Source: an uncultured Monoglobus sp. (GTDB lineage: Bacteria; Bacillota; Clostridia; Monoglobales; Monoglobaceae). Taken from it: a DNA stretch of 64,000 nucleotides. The notes beneath the pieces were generated by a model, which made no database searches, was not told the origin of the DNA, and saw nothing but the letters and a program-made list of their open reading frames with translations. How positions within the stretch are numbered: position 1 is the first letter of the stretch; every line of letters begins with the position of its first letter. The translations under genes were made by a program, and so were the position numbers. Positions 1 through 9,388 of the stretch are shown here, one piece after another. The stretch covers positions 1-64,000 of the forward strand of contig CANRGH010000010.1 in the NCBI GenBank assembly GCA_947630135.1, written 5' to 3'.

Positions 1-95
1 ACAATCTCACTGAATTTCTGCACTTTTTCCTTGCTTTGATCAATGTTACATCTTTGTTAATAAATTAGATTGACGTGTCGGGGCGGGGTTCCGTA

Positions 96-124
96 TTGAC
101 TTTTTTGGGGGAATGTGGTATAAT
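96..124 (+). promoter_or_regulatory. sigma-A promoter of the methyltransferase gene
   Basis: TTGACT (96-101) and TATAAT (119-124) are separated by 17 bp. Transcription would begin near 131, giving a leader of about 80 nt. A 14-nt direct repeat that includes the -35 hexamer recurs at 129-142, but the second copy has no -10 box at the right distance. Confidence 0.75.
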
Positions 125-211
125 AAATCCGTATTGACTTTTGGTGGGCGTTTTATGCCCGAAAATCGCACTTTTTATATAATTTTTCGCTTATTACCCG
201 GAGGTTTTTAT

Positions 212-1096
212 ATGTTTATATCCCGATCATGGAAAGATTATGAGCTTATCGACGCGTCACGCGGAGAGAAGCTTGAGCGCTGGGGCGGCGTTATTTTAAG
301 GCGTCCCGATCCTCAAATTGTGTGGTCGGTGCCGGATCATGAAAAATCCGCGCTTTGGAGCAAAGCGGACGCGAGATATATCCGCAGCGCCAAGGGCGGC
401 GGAAGCTGGCGCACTTTCAAAAAAATCCCCGAAAGCTGGACGATCGGCTATAAAAATCTGAAATTCAGGATCACGCCCATGGGCTTTAAGCACACCGGGC
501 TGTTTCCGGAACAGGCGGCGAACTGGGACTGGTTTTCGGACATAATCAAAAGCAGCGGCAGGGCCCGTTCGGATGTCAGAGTGCTTAATCTTTTCGCCTA
601 CACCGGTGGGGCGTCTCTGGCGGCGCTTGAGGCAGGTGCCTCGGTCTGTCATGTGGACGCGGCCAAGGGCATGGTGGCGCGCGCCAAGGAAAACGCGTCG
701 CTGTCGGGGCTTTCGGAGCTGCCGATACGCTACATAGTTGACGACGTGAAGAAGTTTGTCGGGCGCGAGATAAGGCGCGGCCGCAAATACGAGGGGATTA
801 TCATGGATCCGCCGTCGTACGGCAGGGGCCCGGGCGGCGAGGTATGGAAGATCGAGGACGAGCTGTTTGAGCTGATCGAGCTCTGCGCCGAACTTTTGTC
901 CGACGATCCGATGTTCTTTTTGGTCAACACCTACACGACCGGACTTTCGGGAAGCGTGATGAAAAATATTTATGATCTGACATTGATGAAAAAATTCGGC
1001 GGCGATATTGATATTGACGAGATCGGACTGCCGATAACAAACGGAGAATTGCTGCTGCCCTGTGGCTATTCGGCAAGATGGCAGCGCAGTGATTGA
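212..1096 (+). CDS. class I SAM-dependent methyltransferase, RlmI/RlmK-like
   Basis: This 294-residue soluble protein is a class I (Rossmann-fold) SAM methyltransferase. The SAM-binding motif is LFAYTGGASLAALEAGA, followed by an acidic residue in CHVDAAK. The later DPPSYGRG motif is typical of nucleic-acid base methyltransferases of the RlmI/RlmK type, so rRNA is the likely substrate, but the exact base cannot be read from sequence. The start is the ATG at 212, 7 nt after GGAGG (200-204). An upstream in-frame ATG at 113 lies inside the promoter and is rejected. The gene has its own promoter and stands apart from the ecf operon. Confidence 0.8.
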   Translation: MFISRSWKDYELIDASRGEKLERWGGVILRRPDPQIVWSVPDHEKSALWSKADARYIRSAKGGGSWRTFKKIPESWTIGYKNLKFRITPMGFKHTGLFPEQAANWDWFSDIIKSSGRARSDVRVLNLFAYTGGASLAALEAGASVCHVDAAKGMVARAKENASLSGLSELPIRYIVDDVKKFVGREIRRGRKYEGIIMDPPSYGRGPGGEVWKIEDELFELIELCAELLSDDPMFFLVNTYTTGLSGSVMKNIYDLTLMKKFGGDIDIDEIGLPITNGELLLPCGYSARWQRSD

Positions 1097-1183
1097 TGAA
1101 AGGCTTTATTCCCGGGACCGCACGGCTGATTATTGATAACCGAGTTTGGTCAGACGCGGCGGGGATAGTTAATAAAATAAATT

Positions 1184-2056
1184 ATGGATAATATTGTAAT
1201 CATTAATAATCTGGTATTTGAATATAAAGACGAGGACACGGGCGAGAGGACGCGCGTGCTTGACGGCGTGAGCCTTGATGTGCGCCGCGGCGAGTTTCTG
1301 GCGGTCCTGGGCCACAACGGCTCGGGAAAATCGACTCTCGCCAAGCACATGAACGCGATACTCGTTCCCACTTCGGGAACGGTCACGGTTGACGGGCTTG
1401 ACACCGCTGATGACGGCAAACTGTTTGACATACGCCGCAGAGTGGGCATGGTGTTCCAGAACCCCGACACCCAGATGGTCGCCACGATCGTTGAGGAGGA
1501 TGTGGCGTTCGCGCCCGAAAATCTCGGCGTTCCGAGGGACGAGATCCGCCGCAGGGTGGACGAGGCTCTCGAGATCGTCGGCATGAGCGCATTTAAACGC
1601 CACGCGCCGCATATGCTGAGCGGCGGCCAGAAACAGCGCGTGGCGATCGCGGGAGCGCTTGCGATGCGGCCCGAGCTGCTTGTTATGGACGAGCCCACCG
1701 CTATGCTTGACCCGAGCGGCCGCGCCGAGGTTATCGAGACGGTCAAAAAGCTCAACCGCGAAAACGGCATGACGGTCGTCTTGATCACTCATTATATGGA
1801 CGAGGCTGTCCGCGCGGACAGGGTAATCATTCTCGACAGCGGCAGGATCGCCCTTGAGGGAACTCCGAAAGAGGTGTTCCCGCAGGTTGAAAAGCTTACC
1901 GCGCTCGGGCTTGACGTTCCCCAGTCCACATATCTGATATATATGCTCAACAAGCAGGGCCTCGGCCTTGACGCCACGGCTCTGAATGACGAGGAGTGCG
2001 CGGCCGAGCTGCTGCGGGCGCTTGAAAACCGCGGAAAGGGGGCGCGCGGATCATGA
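1184..2056 (+). CDS. ecfA1: ECF transporter ATPase EcfA1
   Basis: This is one of two ATPases that energise group II energy-coupling-factor vitamin and metal importers. The 290-residue protein has Walker A (GHNGSGKST), the ABC signature LSGGQKQR, Walker B ending LLVMDEPT, and the switch histidine in LITHYMDEAV. Its stop overlaps the start of ecfA2 by 4 nt (ATGA), and ecfT and truA follow, which is the standard Firmicutes module. No substrate-binding EcfS gene is nearby, as expected when the module is shared by dispersed S components. No strong ribosome site precedes this ATG, so the exact start is slightly uncertain. Confidence 0.93.
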   Translation: MDNIVIINNLVFEYKDEDTGERTRVLDGVSLDVRRGEFLAVLGHNGSGKSTLAKHMNAILVPTSGTVTVDGLDTADDGKLFDIRRRVGMVFQNPDTQMVATIVEEDVAFAPENLGVPRDEIRRRVDEALEIVGMSAFKRHAPHMLSGGQKQRVAIAGALAMRPELLVMDEPTAMLDPSGRAEVIETVKKLNRENGMTVVLITHYMDEAVRADRVIILDSGRIALEGTPKEVFPQVEKLTALGLDVPQSTYLIYMLNKQGLGLDATALNDEECAAELLRALENRGKGARGS

Positions 2057-2898
2057 TCAGGCTTGAAAACGTGAGCTATACCTATATGAGCGGCGGCCCG
2101 TTTGAGAAAAAGGCGCTTGATGATGTGAGCCTTAACATAAACGAGGGCGAGTTTGTCGGCGTTATCGGCCACACGGGCTCGGGAAAATCCACGATGATCC
2201 AGCTTTTGAACGGGCTTTTGAAGCCCGAAAGCGGCAAGGTGATTATCGACGGGACCGACCTTTCGGAAAAAGGTGTCAACATCCGCGACATAAGATTTAA
2301 GGTCGGTCTGTGCATGCAGTACCCCGAGTATCAGCTTTTTGAGGAGACGGTGCTCAAGGACATATGCTTCGGGCCGCTCAACATGGGTCTGTCTCAAAAA
2401 GAGGCGGAGGAGCGGGCGAAATTCGCGGCCAATATGACGGGCCTCCCCGAAGAGCTGCTTGACAAATCGCCGTTTGACTTATCGGGCGGCCAGAAGCGCC
2501 GCGCGGCGATCGCGGGCATACTCGCAATGGAGCCGAAGGTGCTGATACTTGACGAGCCCACCGCGGGCCTTGACCCCGCGGGCAGGGACGAGATATTGTT
2601 TAAGATCCGCGACATGCATAAGAGGATGAAGCTGACCGTCCTGCTTGTCTCGCACAGCATGGAGGACGTGGCCAAGCTCGCCGACAGGATACTTGTGTTA
2701 AACAGCGGCAGGGTCGAAATGTTCGGAACGCCAAGCGAGGTCTTTGCCCAAAGCGCGAGATTGCGCGAGATAGGCCTTAACGTGCCGCAGATCACTATGG
2801 TGGCCGACAGGCTCCGCGCCGCGGGCGCGGACATTCCCGAGGGAATATACACGGTCGGCGACTGCTACAGAATACTGCTGCCTATGCTGAAACGATAA
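2053..2898 (+). CDS. ecfA2: ECF transporter ATPase EcfA2
   Basis: This 281-residue protein is the second ATPase of the ECF module and pairs with EcfA1 under the membrane protein EcfT. Visible motifs are Walker A (GHTGSGKST), the signature LSGGQKRR, Walker B ending VLILDEPT, and the switch histidine in LLVSHSMEDV. The start ATG overlaps the ecfA1 stop, which implies translational coupling and a 1:1 ratio. The C-terminal 40 residues fit the extra domain through which EcfA proteins dimerise. Confidence 0.93.
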   Translation: MIRLENVSYTYMSGGPFEKKALDDVSLNINEGEFVGVIGHTGSGKSTMIQLLNGLLKPESGKVIIDGTDLSEKGVNIRDIRFKVGLCMQYPEYQLFEETVLKDICFGPLNMGLSQKEAEERAKFAANMTGLPEELLDKSPFDLSGGQKRRAAIAGILAMEPKVLILDEPTAGLDPAGRDEILFKIRDMHKRMKLTVLLVSHSMEDVAKLADRILVLNSGRVEMFGTPSEVFAQSARLREIGLNVPQITMVADRLRAAGADIPEGIYTVGDCYRILLPMLKR

Positions 2899-2916
2899 TA
2901 ACCGAAAGGCGGAACT

Positions 2917-3726
2917 ATGCTTAAAGATATAACATTGGGTCAATACTTTCCCGGTGACTCGTTTATTCACCGGCTCGACCCGCGGACCAAGATACTTATT
3001 ATAATCGCTTATGTGGTCATGGTGTTCCTGATACAGAACTTTGTCGGCTACATAGCGCTGGCTCTTTTCCTCGCGCTGTGCGTGGCGGTGTCGGGAATAT
3101 CCCCGAAATACTTGATCAGAGGCCTTAAGCCGATACTGGTTTTCATTGTGTTCACCGGAATATTCAATCTGTTTCTCACCCCGGGCGAGGAGATATGGAG
3201 ATGGGGATTTCTTAAGATCACCGTTGAGGGCGTGCGCTTCGCGGCGTTCATGGTGCTGAGGCTCGTGTTCCTGATTTTGGGGACCTCGCTGCTGACGCTG
3301 ACGACGTCGCCTATCGCGCTGACCGACGGAATGGAGCGGCTGCTTTCGCCGTTTAAAAAGGTGCACCTGCCCGCTCACGAGATAGCGATGATGATGACGA
3401 TCGCGCTGAGATTTATCCCGACGCTTCTTGACGAGACCGACAAGATAATGAAGGCGCAGTCGGCGCGCGGCGCGTCGATAGACAGCGGTAATATTTTCAG
3501 CCGCGCAAAGGCTATGGTGCCGATACTGATACCGCTGTTCATCAGCGCGTTCCGCAGAGCGGACGAGCTCGCGACCGCCATGGAGTGCCGATGCTACCGC
3601 GGCGGCGAGGGCAGGACAAGGCTTTACGAGCTCAAGTTCGGAGCGGTCGACGTTTTGGGATGGATATACATGGCGGCGCTACTTGCGGCGATAATCGGGA
3701 TCAACATGATTTTCGGGAAATTTTGA
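2917..3726 (+). CDS. ecfT: ECF transporter transmembrane protein EcfT
   Basis: This 269-residue integral membrane protein couples the ATPases to exchangeable S components. The N-terminus (GQYFPGDSFIHRLDPRTK) matches the family and is followed by several hydrophobic segments. The two cytoplasmic coupling helices carry the Ala-Arg-Gly-type motifs: SARGAS near residue 190 and the variant MECRCYRGGEGR near residue 225. AGGCGG lies 6-12 nt before the ATG. The gap to ecfA2 is 18 nt and truA starts 2 nt after the stop. Confidence 0.92.
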   Translation: MLKDITLGQYFPGDSFIHRLDPRTKILIIIAYVVMVFLIQNFVGYIALALFLALCVAVSGISPKYLIRGLKPILVFIVFTGIFNLFLTPGEEIWRWGFLKITVEGVRFAAFMVLRLVFLILGTSLLTLTTSPIALTDGMERLLSPFKKVHLPAHEIAMMMTIALRFIPTLLDETDKIMKAQSARGASIDSGNIFSRAKAMVPILIPLFISAFRRADELATAMECRCYRGGEGRTRLYELKFGAVDVLGWIYMAALLAAIIGINMIFGKF

Positions 3727-3728
3727 TT

Positions 3729-4463
3729 ATGAAAAATATAGCGATGAGAATAAGATATGACGGCAGCGCCTATCACGGCTGGCAGTTCCAGCTCAACGGC
3801 GTCACCGTTCAGGAGACAATCGAAAACGCGCTTTCGGATGCGTGCGGAGAGAGGATCCGCGTCACCGGCTGCAGCAGGACCGACGCCGGGGTCCACGCGC
3901 TTGACTATGTGCTGAACTTTAAGTCAGAGACCAAAATACCGGTCGAAAAGCTGCCCTACGCGTTAAACTATCGTCTGGGCGACGACATAACCGCGACGGA
4001 GGCGTGGGAGGTCCCGGCCAACTTCAACGCGAGATTTTCAGCCAAAGGAAAGCGGTATATTTATCTGATCCGCAACGACGTGTTCCGCGATCCCTTCATG
4101 AACCGCTACAGCTGGCACTTTCCGTATAAGCTTGACTTTGTGAGCATGGAAAAAGCCGCGGCGCATTTTGTCGGGACCCACGATTTCAAAGGCTTTATGG
4201 CCGGCGGCGGACAGCAAAAGACAACCGTCAGGACCGTGAGAAAGTGCTCGGTCGAGAAAAACGGCAGCGTGATAAAGATCACGGTTGAGGCCGACGCGTT
4301 TTTGTATAATATGGTAAGGATAATTGCGGGAACTCTCGTTTATGTGGGATGCGGCAAGATAAAAGAGAGCCGCCTACCCGCGATAATAGAAAGTGGAGAC
4401 AGAAAATCGGCGGGAATTACCGCGCCTCCCCAAGGATTATTTCTTGAAAAAGTTTTTATTTAG
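3729..4463 (+). CDS. truA: tRNA pseudouridine synthase A
   Basis: TruA converts uridines 38-40 of the tRNA anticodon arm to pseudouridine. The 244-residue protein has the catalytic aspartate in GCSRTDAGVHA and the family motifs YDGSAYHGWQ near the N-terminus and FLYNMVRIIAG near the C-terminus. The reading frame is open further upstream into ecfT, but the ATG at 3729 gives the family length and N-terminus. ecfT-truA adjacency is common in Firmicutes, so truA is probably co-transcribed with the transporter. The promoter of the next gene lies over its last codons. Confidence 0.95.
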   Translation: MKNIAMRIRYDGSAYHGWQFQLNGVTVQETIENALSDACGERIRVTGCSRTDAGVHALDYVLNFKSETKIPVEKLPYALNYRLGDDITATEAWEVPANFNARFSAKGKRYIYLIRNDVFRDPFMNRYSWHFPYKLDFVSMEKAAAHFVGTHDFKGFMAGGGQQKTTVRTVRKCSVEKNGSVIKITVEADAFLYNMVRIIAGTLVYVGCGKIKESRLPAIIESGDRKSAGITAPPQGLFLEKVFI

Positions 4464-4472
4464 GTGTATAAT
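4444..4472 (+). promoter_or_regulatory. sigma-A promoter of the DUF5711-cvpA-rho operon
   Basis: TTGAAA (4444-4449) and TATAAT (4467-4472) are 17 bp apart. The -35 box lies inside the last codons of truA. Another AT-rich TATAAT follows at 4476-4481. Confidence 0.7.
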
Positions 4473-4521
4473 AAATATAATGTGAAAAACAATCGCATAT
4501 ATAGAATAAGGATGAGTATAT

Positions 4522-5745
4522 ATGAAATTTGACATCAACAAGGAATTCAGCTTTTCGCAGATTTTTGATTTTCTGAAAGAGAAATCGGGTTCTTTTCGTG
4601 CCGCTGTGAAAAAACTTGACAGCGGAAGCGTTAAAAATTTAAACATCAAAGGCAGGGTCGTGCGCATAAACGCGCTGCGTTTGGGATTGCTCGCGGCGGT
4701 TTTGGCGATTTTGCTCGGGCTTTTCATTAACCTTGTGGTGTTGCCGAACACGGCTTACCGCCCGTATTCGGGAATAGAGTTCGACACCGGCGGCGATTAT
4801 GAGCAGATCGCCTTTGGTGATGACCTTCTTTTGCTTAACAAAAACGGTATCAAGCTGATCGACAACAAGGGCGGGTATATCTGGGAGGAGTCAATGACTC
4901 TCACCAACCCCACGGTTGACATTGCGGGAAAATACGCGCTGCTGGCCGACCTTGAGGGAAATTGCAGTCTTAATCTCTATAATCTCAAAGGAAAAAAACT
5001 TGTTACATATCCGATAAACACCGAAATTCTCTCCGCCAAGGTAAACAAGAGCGGAAAAGCCGCCGCGGCGGTAACGGCCGAGGGTTATAAGGGCGCCGCT
5101 GTGGTGTTTGACCGCAAGGGAAACGAGATTTTCAGATGGAACAGCGGAGAGGGATATATTATCGACCTTGACATATCAAGCGACGGAAAGTCGATCGCCG
5201 TGGCCCAGATGATGAGCGACGGAGCCGAGACTTATTCCAAAATCCACGTGATAAACATCTCAAGCGGGAACGAGTCGGGCAGCTATGTCTGCGAGGGCTC
5301 GCTTGTGGCGAGCGTGACCTTTGACGACAGCGGAAGGATCATAGCGGTGGCGCAGAACAAAGTGTACGGCCTGAATAAAAAGGGCGCGGAAAAATTCGTT
5401 ATCGACCTCGCTGGAAAATCGGCCGAGCGGTATGATGTGACCGGAGGAGAGCGCATGCTTTTCCTGTGCCGCGACAACCGCGGCGGGACCGTACTTGAAA
5501 TATATAATAAAAACGGCAAACAGACCGGCGTCTTTAACGGCTGTGACGATATTAAGAGAATAGCCTGCACCGGAGATACCATTGTGGTTTCAAACTCCCG
5601 CAGCGTTATGCGCGTAAGCGGTTGCGGCAGGCTGAGGCGGACCACCGAGATCGAGCACGACATTATGAGCGTCGGGGTTTACGGCAACGGCAGAAACGCT
5701 TTGGCGCTGGGCGGAAATTGCGCGGACATTGTGAGAATAAGATAG
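4522..5745 (+). CDS. DUF5711-like membrane-anchored beta-propeller protein
   Basis: This 407-residue protein has a cytoplasmic N-terminus of about 50 residues, one transmembrane segment (about residues 51-73), and a long extracytoplasmic part made of short repeats. Those repeats read like propeller blades, for example DNKGGYIW, NLKGKKLVTY, DRKGNEIFRW and NKNGKQTGVF. I recognise the layout as that of DUF5711 proteins of Clostridia, whose function is unknown. It is followed by cvpA after 34 nt, and this pairing suggests a cell-envelope role. A promoter lies directly upstream. Confidence 0.65.
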   Translation: MKFDINKEFSFSQIFDFLKEKSGSFRAAVKKLDSGSVKNLNIKGRVVRINALRLGLLAAVLAILLGLFINLVVLPNTAYRPYSGIEFDTGGDYEQIAFGDDLLLLNKNGIKLIDNKGGYIWEESMTLTNPTVDIAGKYALLADLEGNCSLNLYNLKGKKLVTYPINTEILSAKVNKSGKAAAAVTAEGYKGAAVVFDRKGNEIFRWNSGEGYIIDLDISSDGKSIAVAQMMSDGAETYSKIHVINISSGNESGSYVCEGSLVASVTFDDSGRIIAVAQNKVYGLNKKGAEKFVIDLAGKSAERYDVTGGERMLFLCRDNRGGTVLEIYNKNGKQTGVFNGCDDIKRIACTGDTIVVSNSRSVMRVSGCGRLRRTTEIEHDIMSVGVYGNGRNALALGGNCADIVRIR

Positions 5746-5779
5746 CCGCGCCGTTTGAGAAACAGGAGGACAGGATATA

Positions 5780-6424
5780 TTGATTGATATATTAACCGCG
5801 CTGATATTTGTGTTTTTTATAATGTGCGGATACAGAAACGGGTTTATGAAATCGGCATACCGCGCGGTCGCGTTTTTCGCCGCGTTGGTGCTGGCGTATC
5901 TGCTTTATCCCTATGTTCGCGATATAATATTGAAAAGCGGATTTGCCGCCGCGGTCCGCGCGCAAATTCTCGGCAATTTTGAAAGCTCGGGCGGCGAGGG
6001 GATTTTTTCCGCGCCTATGCTGCCGGGATATTTGCGGAGCATGGCGGCCAATGGACAGATCGCGCTTGCTGATGCGGTTTCGGGGTTTCTGACCGGAATG
6101 ACGGTGAACGTGGCGGCGTTTTTGATCGTGTTTATCGCGGCGAGGCTGCTTATCGCGCTTTTGGGAAAACTGTTGCATATCGTGTCAAGACTTCCGGTTA
6201 TCAGCTTTTTTGACCGGGGCTTGGGAGTGATAATGGGGCTTATGGAAAGCCTGTTGCTGATTTATCTTGTGTTGGCCGTGATATACGCTGCGGCTCCGCT
6301 CAGAAATAATCCGACCGTATATAAATATATATCAGAGTCAACGCTTACAAAAACAATGTATGAAAATAATCCGATTATAGAAATTGTGTCACCGACCGAT
6401 TACGAAAATCTTATAGGAGAGTGA
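5780..6424 (+). CDS. CvpA family membrane protein
   Basis: This 214-residue protein has about four hydrophobic helices and the CvpA-type N-terminus ([20 protein letters not shown]). CvpA relatives are needed for colicin V production in E. coli and for envelope integrity, but the molecular role is not established. The start is a TTG at 5780, placed 9 nt after a perfect AGGAGGA (5764-5770). Rho begins 4 nt after the stop, so the two are co-transcribed. Confidence 0.8.
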   Translation: MIDILTALIFVFFIMCGYRNGFMKSAYRAVAFFAALVLAYLLYPYVRDIILKSGFAAAVRAQILGNFESSGGEGIFSAPMLPGYLRSMAANGQIALADAVSGFLTGMTVNVAAFLIVFIAARLLIALLGKLLHIVSRLPVISFFDRGLGVIMGLMESLLLIYLVLAVIYAAAPLRNNPTVYKYISESTLTKTMYENNPIIEIVSPTDYENLIGE

Positions 6425-6428
6425 AAAT

Positions 6429-8024
6429 ATGAATATGGAAAAAATTCAGAACATGAAAATTCTTGAGCTTAAGGAATATGCGAAAACCTTGGGAATAAAG
6501 AGCGTGTATAAACTAAAGAAAAAAGAATTGCTCGAGGTGATCTCCGAGACCATGAACAAGGCGGAGCCCGAAAGCGCCTCGGCGCCGGATGTGAAACCCC
6601 AAGCGGTCGAAGAGCGGTCCGAGCACGCCGCCATTGTGACTGATTTGTCGGCTGACGCGGAAGGTTCACGGCAGTTTGGCGGATATGCGCCCCGTGAAAA
6701 CGGAGGTGTGCGGGATTACGCGCCGAGGAAAAATGACAGCGATACGAGAGGCTATGTGCCGAGACAAAATGACGGCGACACGAGAGGCTACGCGCCGAGA
6801 CAAAATGACGGCGGCCAGAGACAGTACGCGCCCAGACAGAACGATCCCAGAAGGCAATACGAGCCGCGCCAAAACAGGAGCCAGACGATCGATTACGCCG
6901 ATCCGGTCCACCGCTCAAATCCCGTTGAGGGAGTTCTTGAGGTAATGGAGGAAGGCTACGGATTTTTGAGGTCGAACAACTATCAAACCGGCCCCGACGA
7001 CGTGTACGTTCCGCAGACCCAGATAAGAAGGTTCCGTCTTAAAACAGGAGATTATATAAGCGGCCATGCCCGCATGCAGCATGAGGGCGAAAGGTTTCAG
7101 GCCCTGCTCTATGTTGAAAAGGTAAACGGCGACGGTGTTGACGTTTCCATACACAGAAGATCATTTGAGGATCTTGTTCCCATATATCCGACCGAAAGAA
7201 TTAAGCTCGAGACCGGCAGAATGGATTATTCCATGCGTCTGATCGACCTTATCGCGCCGGTCGGCAAGGGCCAGAGGGGAATAATCGTGGCACCGCCCAA
7301 GGCCGGCAAAACCACGCTTCTTAAAAATATCGCCAACAGCATAACAAAAAACAATCCCGAGGTTCAGCTTATCGTGCTGCTGATAGACGAGCGCCCCGAA
7401 GAGGTTACGGACATGCAGCGCAGCATCAAGGGCGACGTTATATTCTCAACCTTTGACGAGGAACCCCAGAACCACACCAAGGTCGCCGAGATCGTGCTTG
7501 AGCGCGCGAAGCGCTTGGTTGAGCACAAGAAGGATGTTGTTATATTGCTTGACAGCATCACCCGCCTTGCCAGAGCATACAATCTGACGATCGCGCCCAC
7601 CGGCAGAACGCTGTCGGGCGGTCTTGATCCGGGATCGCTGTATAAGCCGAAGCGGTTCTTCGGCGCGGCGAGAAACATTGAGGAGGGCGGCAGCCTGACA
7701 ATTCTTGCCACCGCGCTCATTGAAACGGGCAGCCGTATGGACGACATGATATACGAGGAGTTCAAAGGCACCGGAAACATGGAGGTCCACCTTGACAGAA
7801 AGCTTCAGGAGCGGCGCATATTCCCGGCGATAGACATAGCAAAGTCCGGAACAAGAAAAGAAGAGATGCTGCTTGAGCAGCACGAGCTTGAGGCGGTCTG
7901 GCGCATACGCCGTGCGCTGCTCGGCCAAAATCCCGCGGAAGTGACCGAAACCCTGCTCAGATATGTTATAGGCTCAAAAAGCAACAAAGAATTGATAAAC
8001 GTTATAGAAAAATCTTTTAAGTAA
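6429..8024 (+). CDS. rho: transcription termination factor Rho with a repeat-rich insertion
   Basis: Rho is the hexameric RNA helicase that ends transcription of untranslated RNA. The 531-residue protein has an N-terminal SAP-like helical domain (residues 1-45), then a low-complexity insertion (about 45-155) with six tandem copies of a [12 protein letters not shown]-like unit. The RNA-binding cold-shock-like domain starts around [17 protein letters not shown]. The ATPase core has Walker [11 protein letters not shown], Walker [17 protein letters not shown], and the Q/R-loop region [16 protein letters not shown]. The insertion is rich in Arg, Asn and Gln and is predicted to be disordered. Transcription comes from the DUF5711 promoter. 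Confidence 0.96.
   Translation: MNMEKIQNMKILELKEYAKTLGIKSVYKLKKKELLEVISETMNKAEPESASAPDVKPQAVEERSEHAAIVTDLSADAEGSRQFGGYAPRENGGVRDYAPRKNDSDTRGYVPRQNDGDTRGYAPRQNDGGQRQYAPRQNDPRRQYEPRQNRSQTIDYADPVHRSNPVEGVLEVMEEGYGFLRSNNYQTGPDDVYVPQTQIRRFRLKTGDYISGHARMQHEGERFQALLYVEKVNGDGVDVSIHRRSFEDLVPIYPTERIKLETGRMDYSMRLIDLIAPVGKGQRGIIVAPPKAGKTTLLKNIANSITKNNPEVQLIVLLIDERPEEVTDMQRSIKGDVIFSTFDEEPQNHTKVAEIVLERAKRLVEHKKDVVILLDSITRLARAYNLTIAPTGRTLSGGLDPGSLYKPKRFFGAARNIEEGGSLTILATALIETGSRMDDMIYEEFKGTGNMEVHLDRKLQERRIFPAIDIAKSGTRKEEMLLEQHELEAVWRIRRALLGQNPAEVTETLLRYVIGSKSNKELINVIEKSFK
6684..6890 (+). repeat. 33-36 bp in-frame tandem repeat inside rho (six units)
   Basis: Six consecutive units of 33 to 36 bp each begin with a Tyr codon and encode Y-[AVE]-P-R-[EKQ]-N followed by five or six variable residues. 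Units 2-4 are 36 bp and nearly identical at the DNA level, which points to recent slippage or recombination. The repeats never break the rho reading frame. Confidence 0.9.
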
Positions 8025-8052
8025 ATAATATATACGGGAGAATGAAATAAAT

Positions 8053-9138
8053 ATGAAAAAATTTACTCTGATTTTAGCCGCGGCGCTTATCCTTTCGGGT
8101 TTCACGCCGCTTCATGGCAATAACACGCTGAGTCCCGCCACACCGAGTCCGGTTCCAACGAGCTCCGCTCCGCCATCGGGAAAGGCTCCCGCATGGCTCC
8201 GGGGCCAGACCGCGACGGCTTCGCTCGCTCCGACCGAGACGCCGTCACCCGCGGCGGCATCGGCAGCGCCCGACGGTTCCGAGCCGACGCAGAGCGCCGA
8301 CCCGAACCAAAGCCCCGCGCCGGCCACGGCTTCACCGGTTCCGTCGCCGACGACAAAGCCGGGCTATGTCAAGGCGGGAACGCCCGAGGCCGAAACCGTC
8401 AAGGTGCCGATCCTGCTGTATCATCACATTTCCGAAGAGTTTGACCTGACCAACGCGATCTCGATCATATCGCCGCGGGATTTCAACCTGCACATGACGG
8501 CGATCAAAACGCAGTACACGCCGATAAGCCTCAAAGAATATGTCGACTTTGTTAACTGCAAGGACGGCAGCAAGACTCTGCCGACCAATCCGATAATCGT
8601 GACGTTTGACGACGGCTATCTTTCAAATTACGAGGTGGCCTATCCGATACTCAAAAAGCTCGAGATCCCCGCGACTATATTTATCGTCACCGACACGGTG
8701 GGCGAGATAGGCGGCAAGGGCAAGGTGAACTACAGCCACTTCACATGGGAGCAGGCCAAAGAGATGCAGGACAGCGGCCTGATCGACATTGAGTCTCACA
8801 CCAACGACCATATAAAGCTGGGCGAGACCGATATCGACACCGTGAACTATGAGCTCAGGAAGTCGAAGTACCTTATCGAAAAGAAGCTCGGCAAGACCTG
8901 CGACATGATAGCCTATCCCTACGGCTCATACACCGATGAGGCGATACAGGCCTCAAAGAAGGCGGGCTATAACGTGCAGTGCCTCGTGGGCGACGACGCC
9001 ACAAATATTGATTACGAGGTCAACATTCCCCGCGACGGCGTCATGAACCTGACAAGAATAACCGTCAGCGGAACCATGGGCAACGTCAACGTTATAGAGC
9101 TCGTGAGAAAGGCGATCGCGAACAAAAATATTGATTAA
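8053..9138 (+). CDS. exported polysaccharide deacetylase (NodB domain, CE4-type)
   Basis: This 361-residue protein has a signal peptide (about residues 1-22) and a Pro/Ser/Thr/Ala-rich linker (about 25-115) that would span the wall. A NodB homology domain follows. It shows the catalytic and metal-binding motifs: FDDGY near residue 183, SHTNDH carrying two histidines, and YPYGSYT. The family removes acetyl groups from peptidoglycan or other N-acetylated glycans outside the cell. It lies 28 nt after rho with no visible terminator between them. The substrate cannot be told from sequence. Confidence 0.85.
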   Translation: MKKFTLILAAALILSGFTPLHGNNTLSPATPSPVPTSSAPPSGKAPAWLRGQTATASLAPTETPSPAAASAAPDGSEPTQSADPNQSPAPATASPVPSPTTKPGYVKAGTPEAETVKVPILLYHHISEEFDLTNAISIISPRDFNLHMTAIKTQYTPISLKEYVDFVNCKDGSKTLPTNPIIVTFDDGYLSNYEVAYPILKKLEIPATIFIVTDTVGEIGGKGKVNYSHFTWEQAKEMQDSGLIDIESHTNDHIKLGETDIDTVNYELRKSKYLIEKKLGKTCDMIAYPYGSYTDEAIQASKKAGYNVQCLVGDDATNIDYEVNIPRDGVMNLTRITVSGTMGNVNVIELVRKAIANKNID

Positions 9139-9215
9139 CAAAAACCGCTTCGCCGCCGATACGGCATAAGCCGGTATGATCAATATTTCTATGATGAATA
9201 TAAAAAAGTGAGTAC

Positions 9216-9248
9216 AAAAGAGCGTATCGACAGATGATACGCTCTTTT
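9216..9248 (+). terminator. perfect 13-bp hairpin terminator
   Basis: The arms at 9216-9228 and 9236-9248 (AAAAGAGCGTATC and its complement) flank a 7-nt loop and end in TTTT. It lies 77 nt after the deacetylase gene and would end the rho-deacetylase transcript. Confidence 0.85.
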
Positions 9249-9328
9249 GAAATAAATATTCGTCGCAAAAAATGTTATAATGCCACACATTTTCGTTGTG
9301 ATTTATGTAAACGTATATCACATTTTCC

Positions 9329-9357
9329 TTGCAATTTTCGTGATCATATGTTATACT
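9329..9357 (+). promoter_or_regulatory. sigma-A promoter of the DUF4143 ATPase
   Basis: TTGCAA (9329-9334) and TATACT (9352-9357) are separated by 17 bp. The start codon lies about 30 nt downstream of the -10 box. Confidence 0.7.
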
Positions 9358-9388
9358 ATATGTATATTTTTTGCGGAGGTGGATGTCT

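Noticed and set aside
129-162. Second promoter formed by the repeated TTGACT near 134
   Set aside because: No -10 hexamer lies 16-18 bp downstream.
1097-1183. Riboswitch ahead of ecfA1
   Set aside because: Only 87 nt, with no recognisable aptamer or terminator pair.
2698-3378. 226-codon ORF antisense to ecfA2 and ecfT
   Set aside because: Overlaps two confidently identified genes and has no ribosome site.
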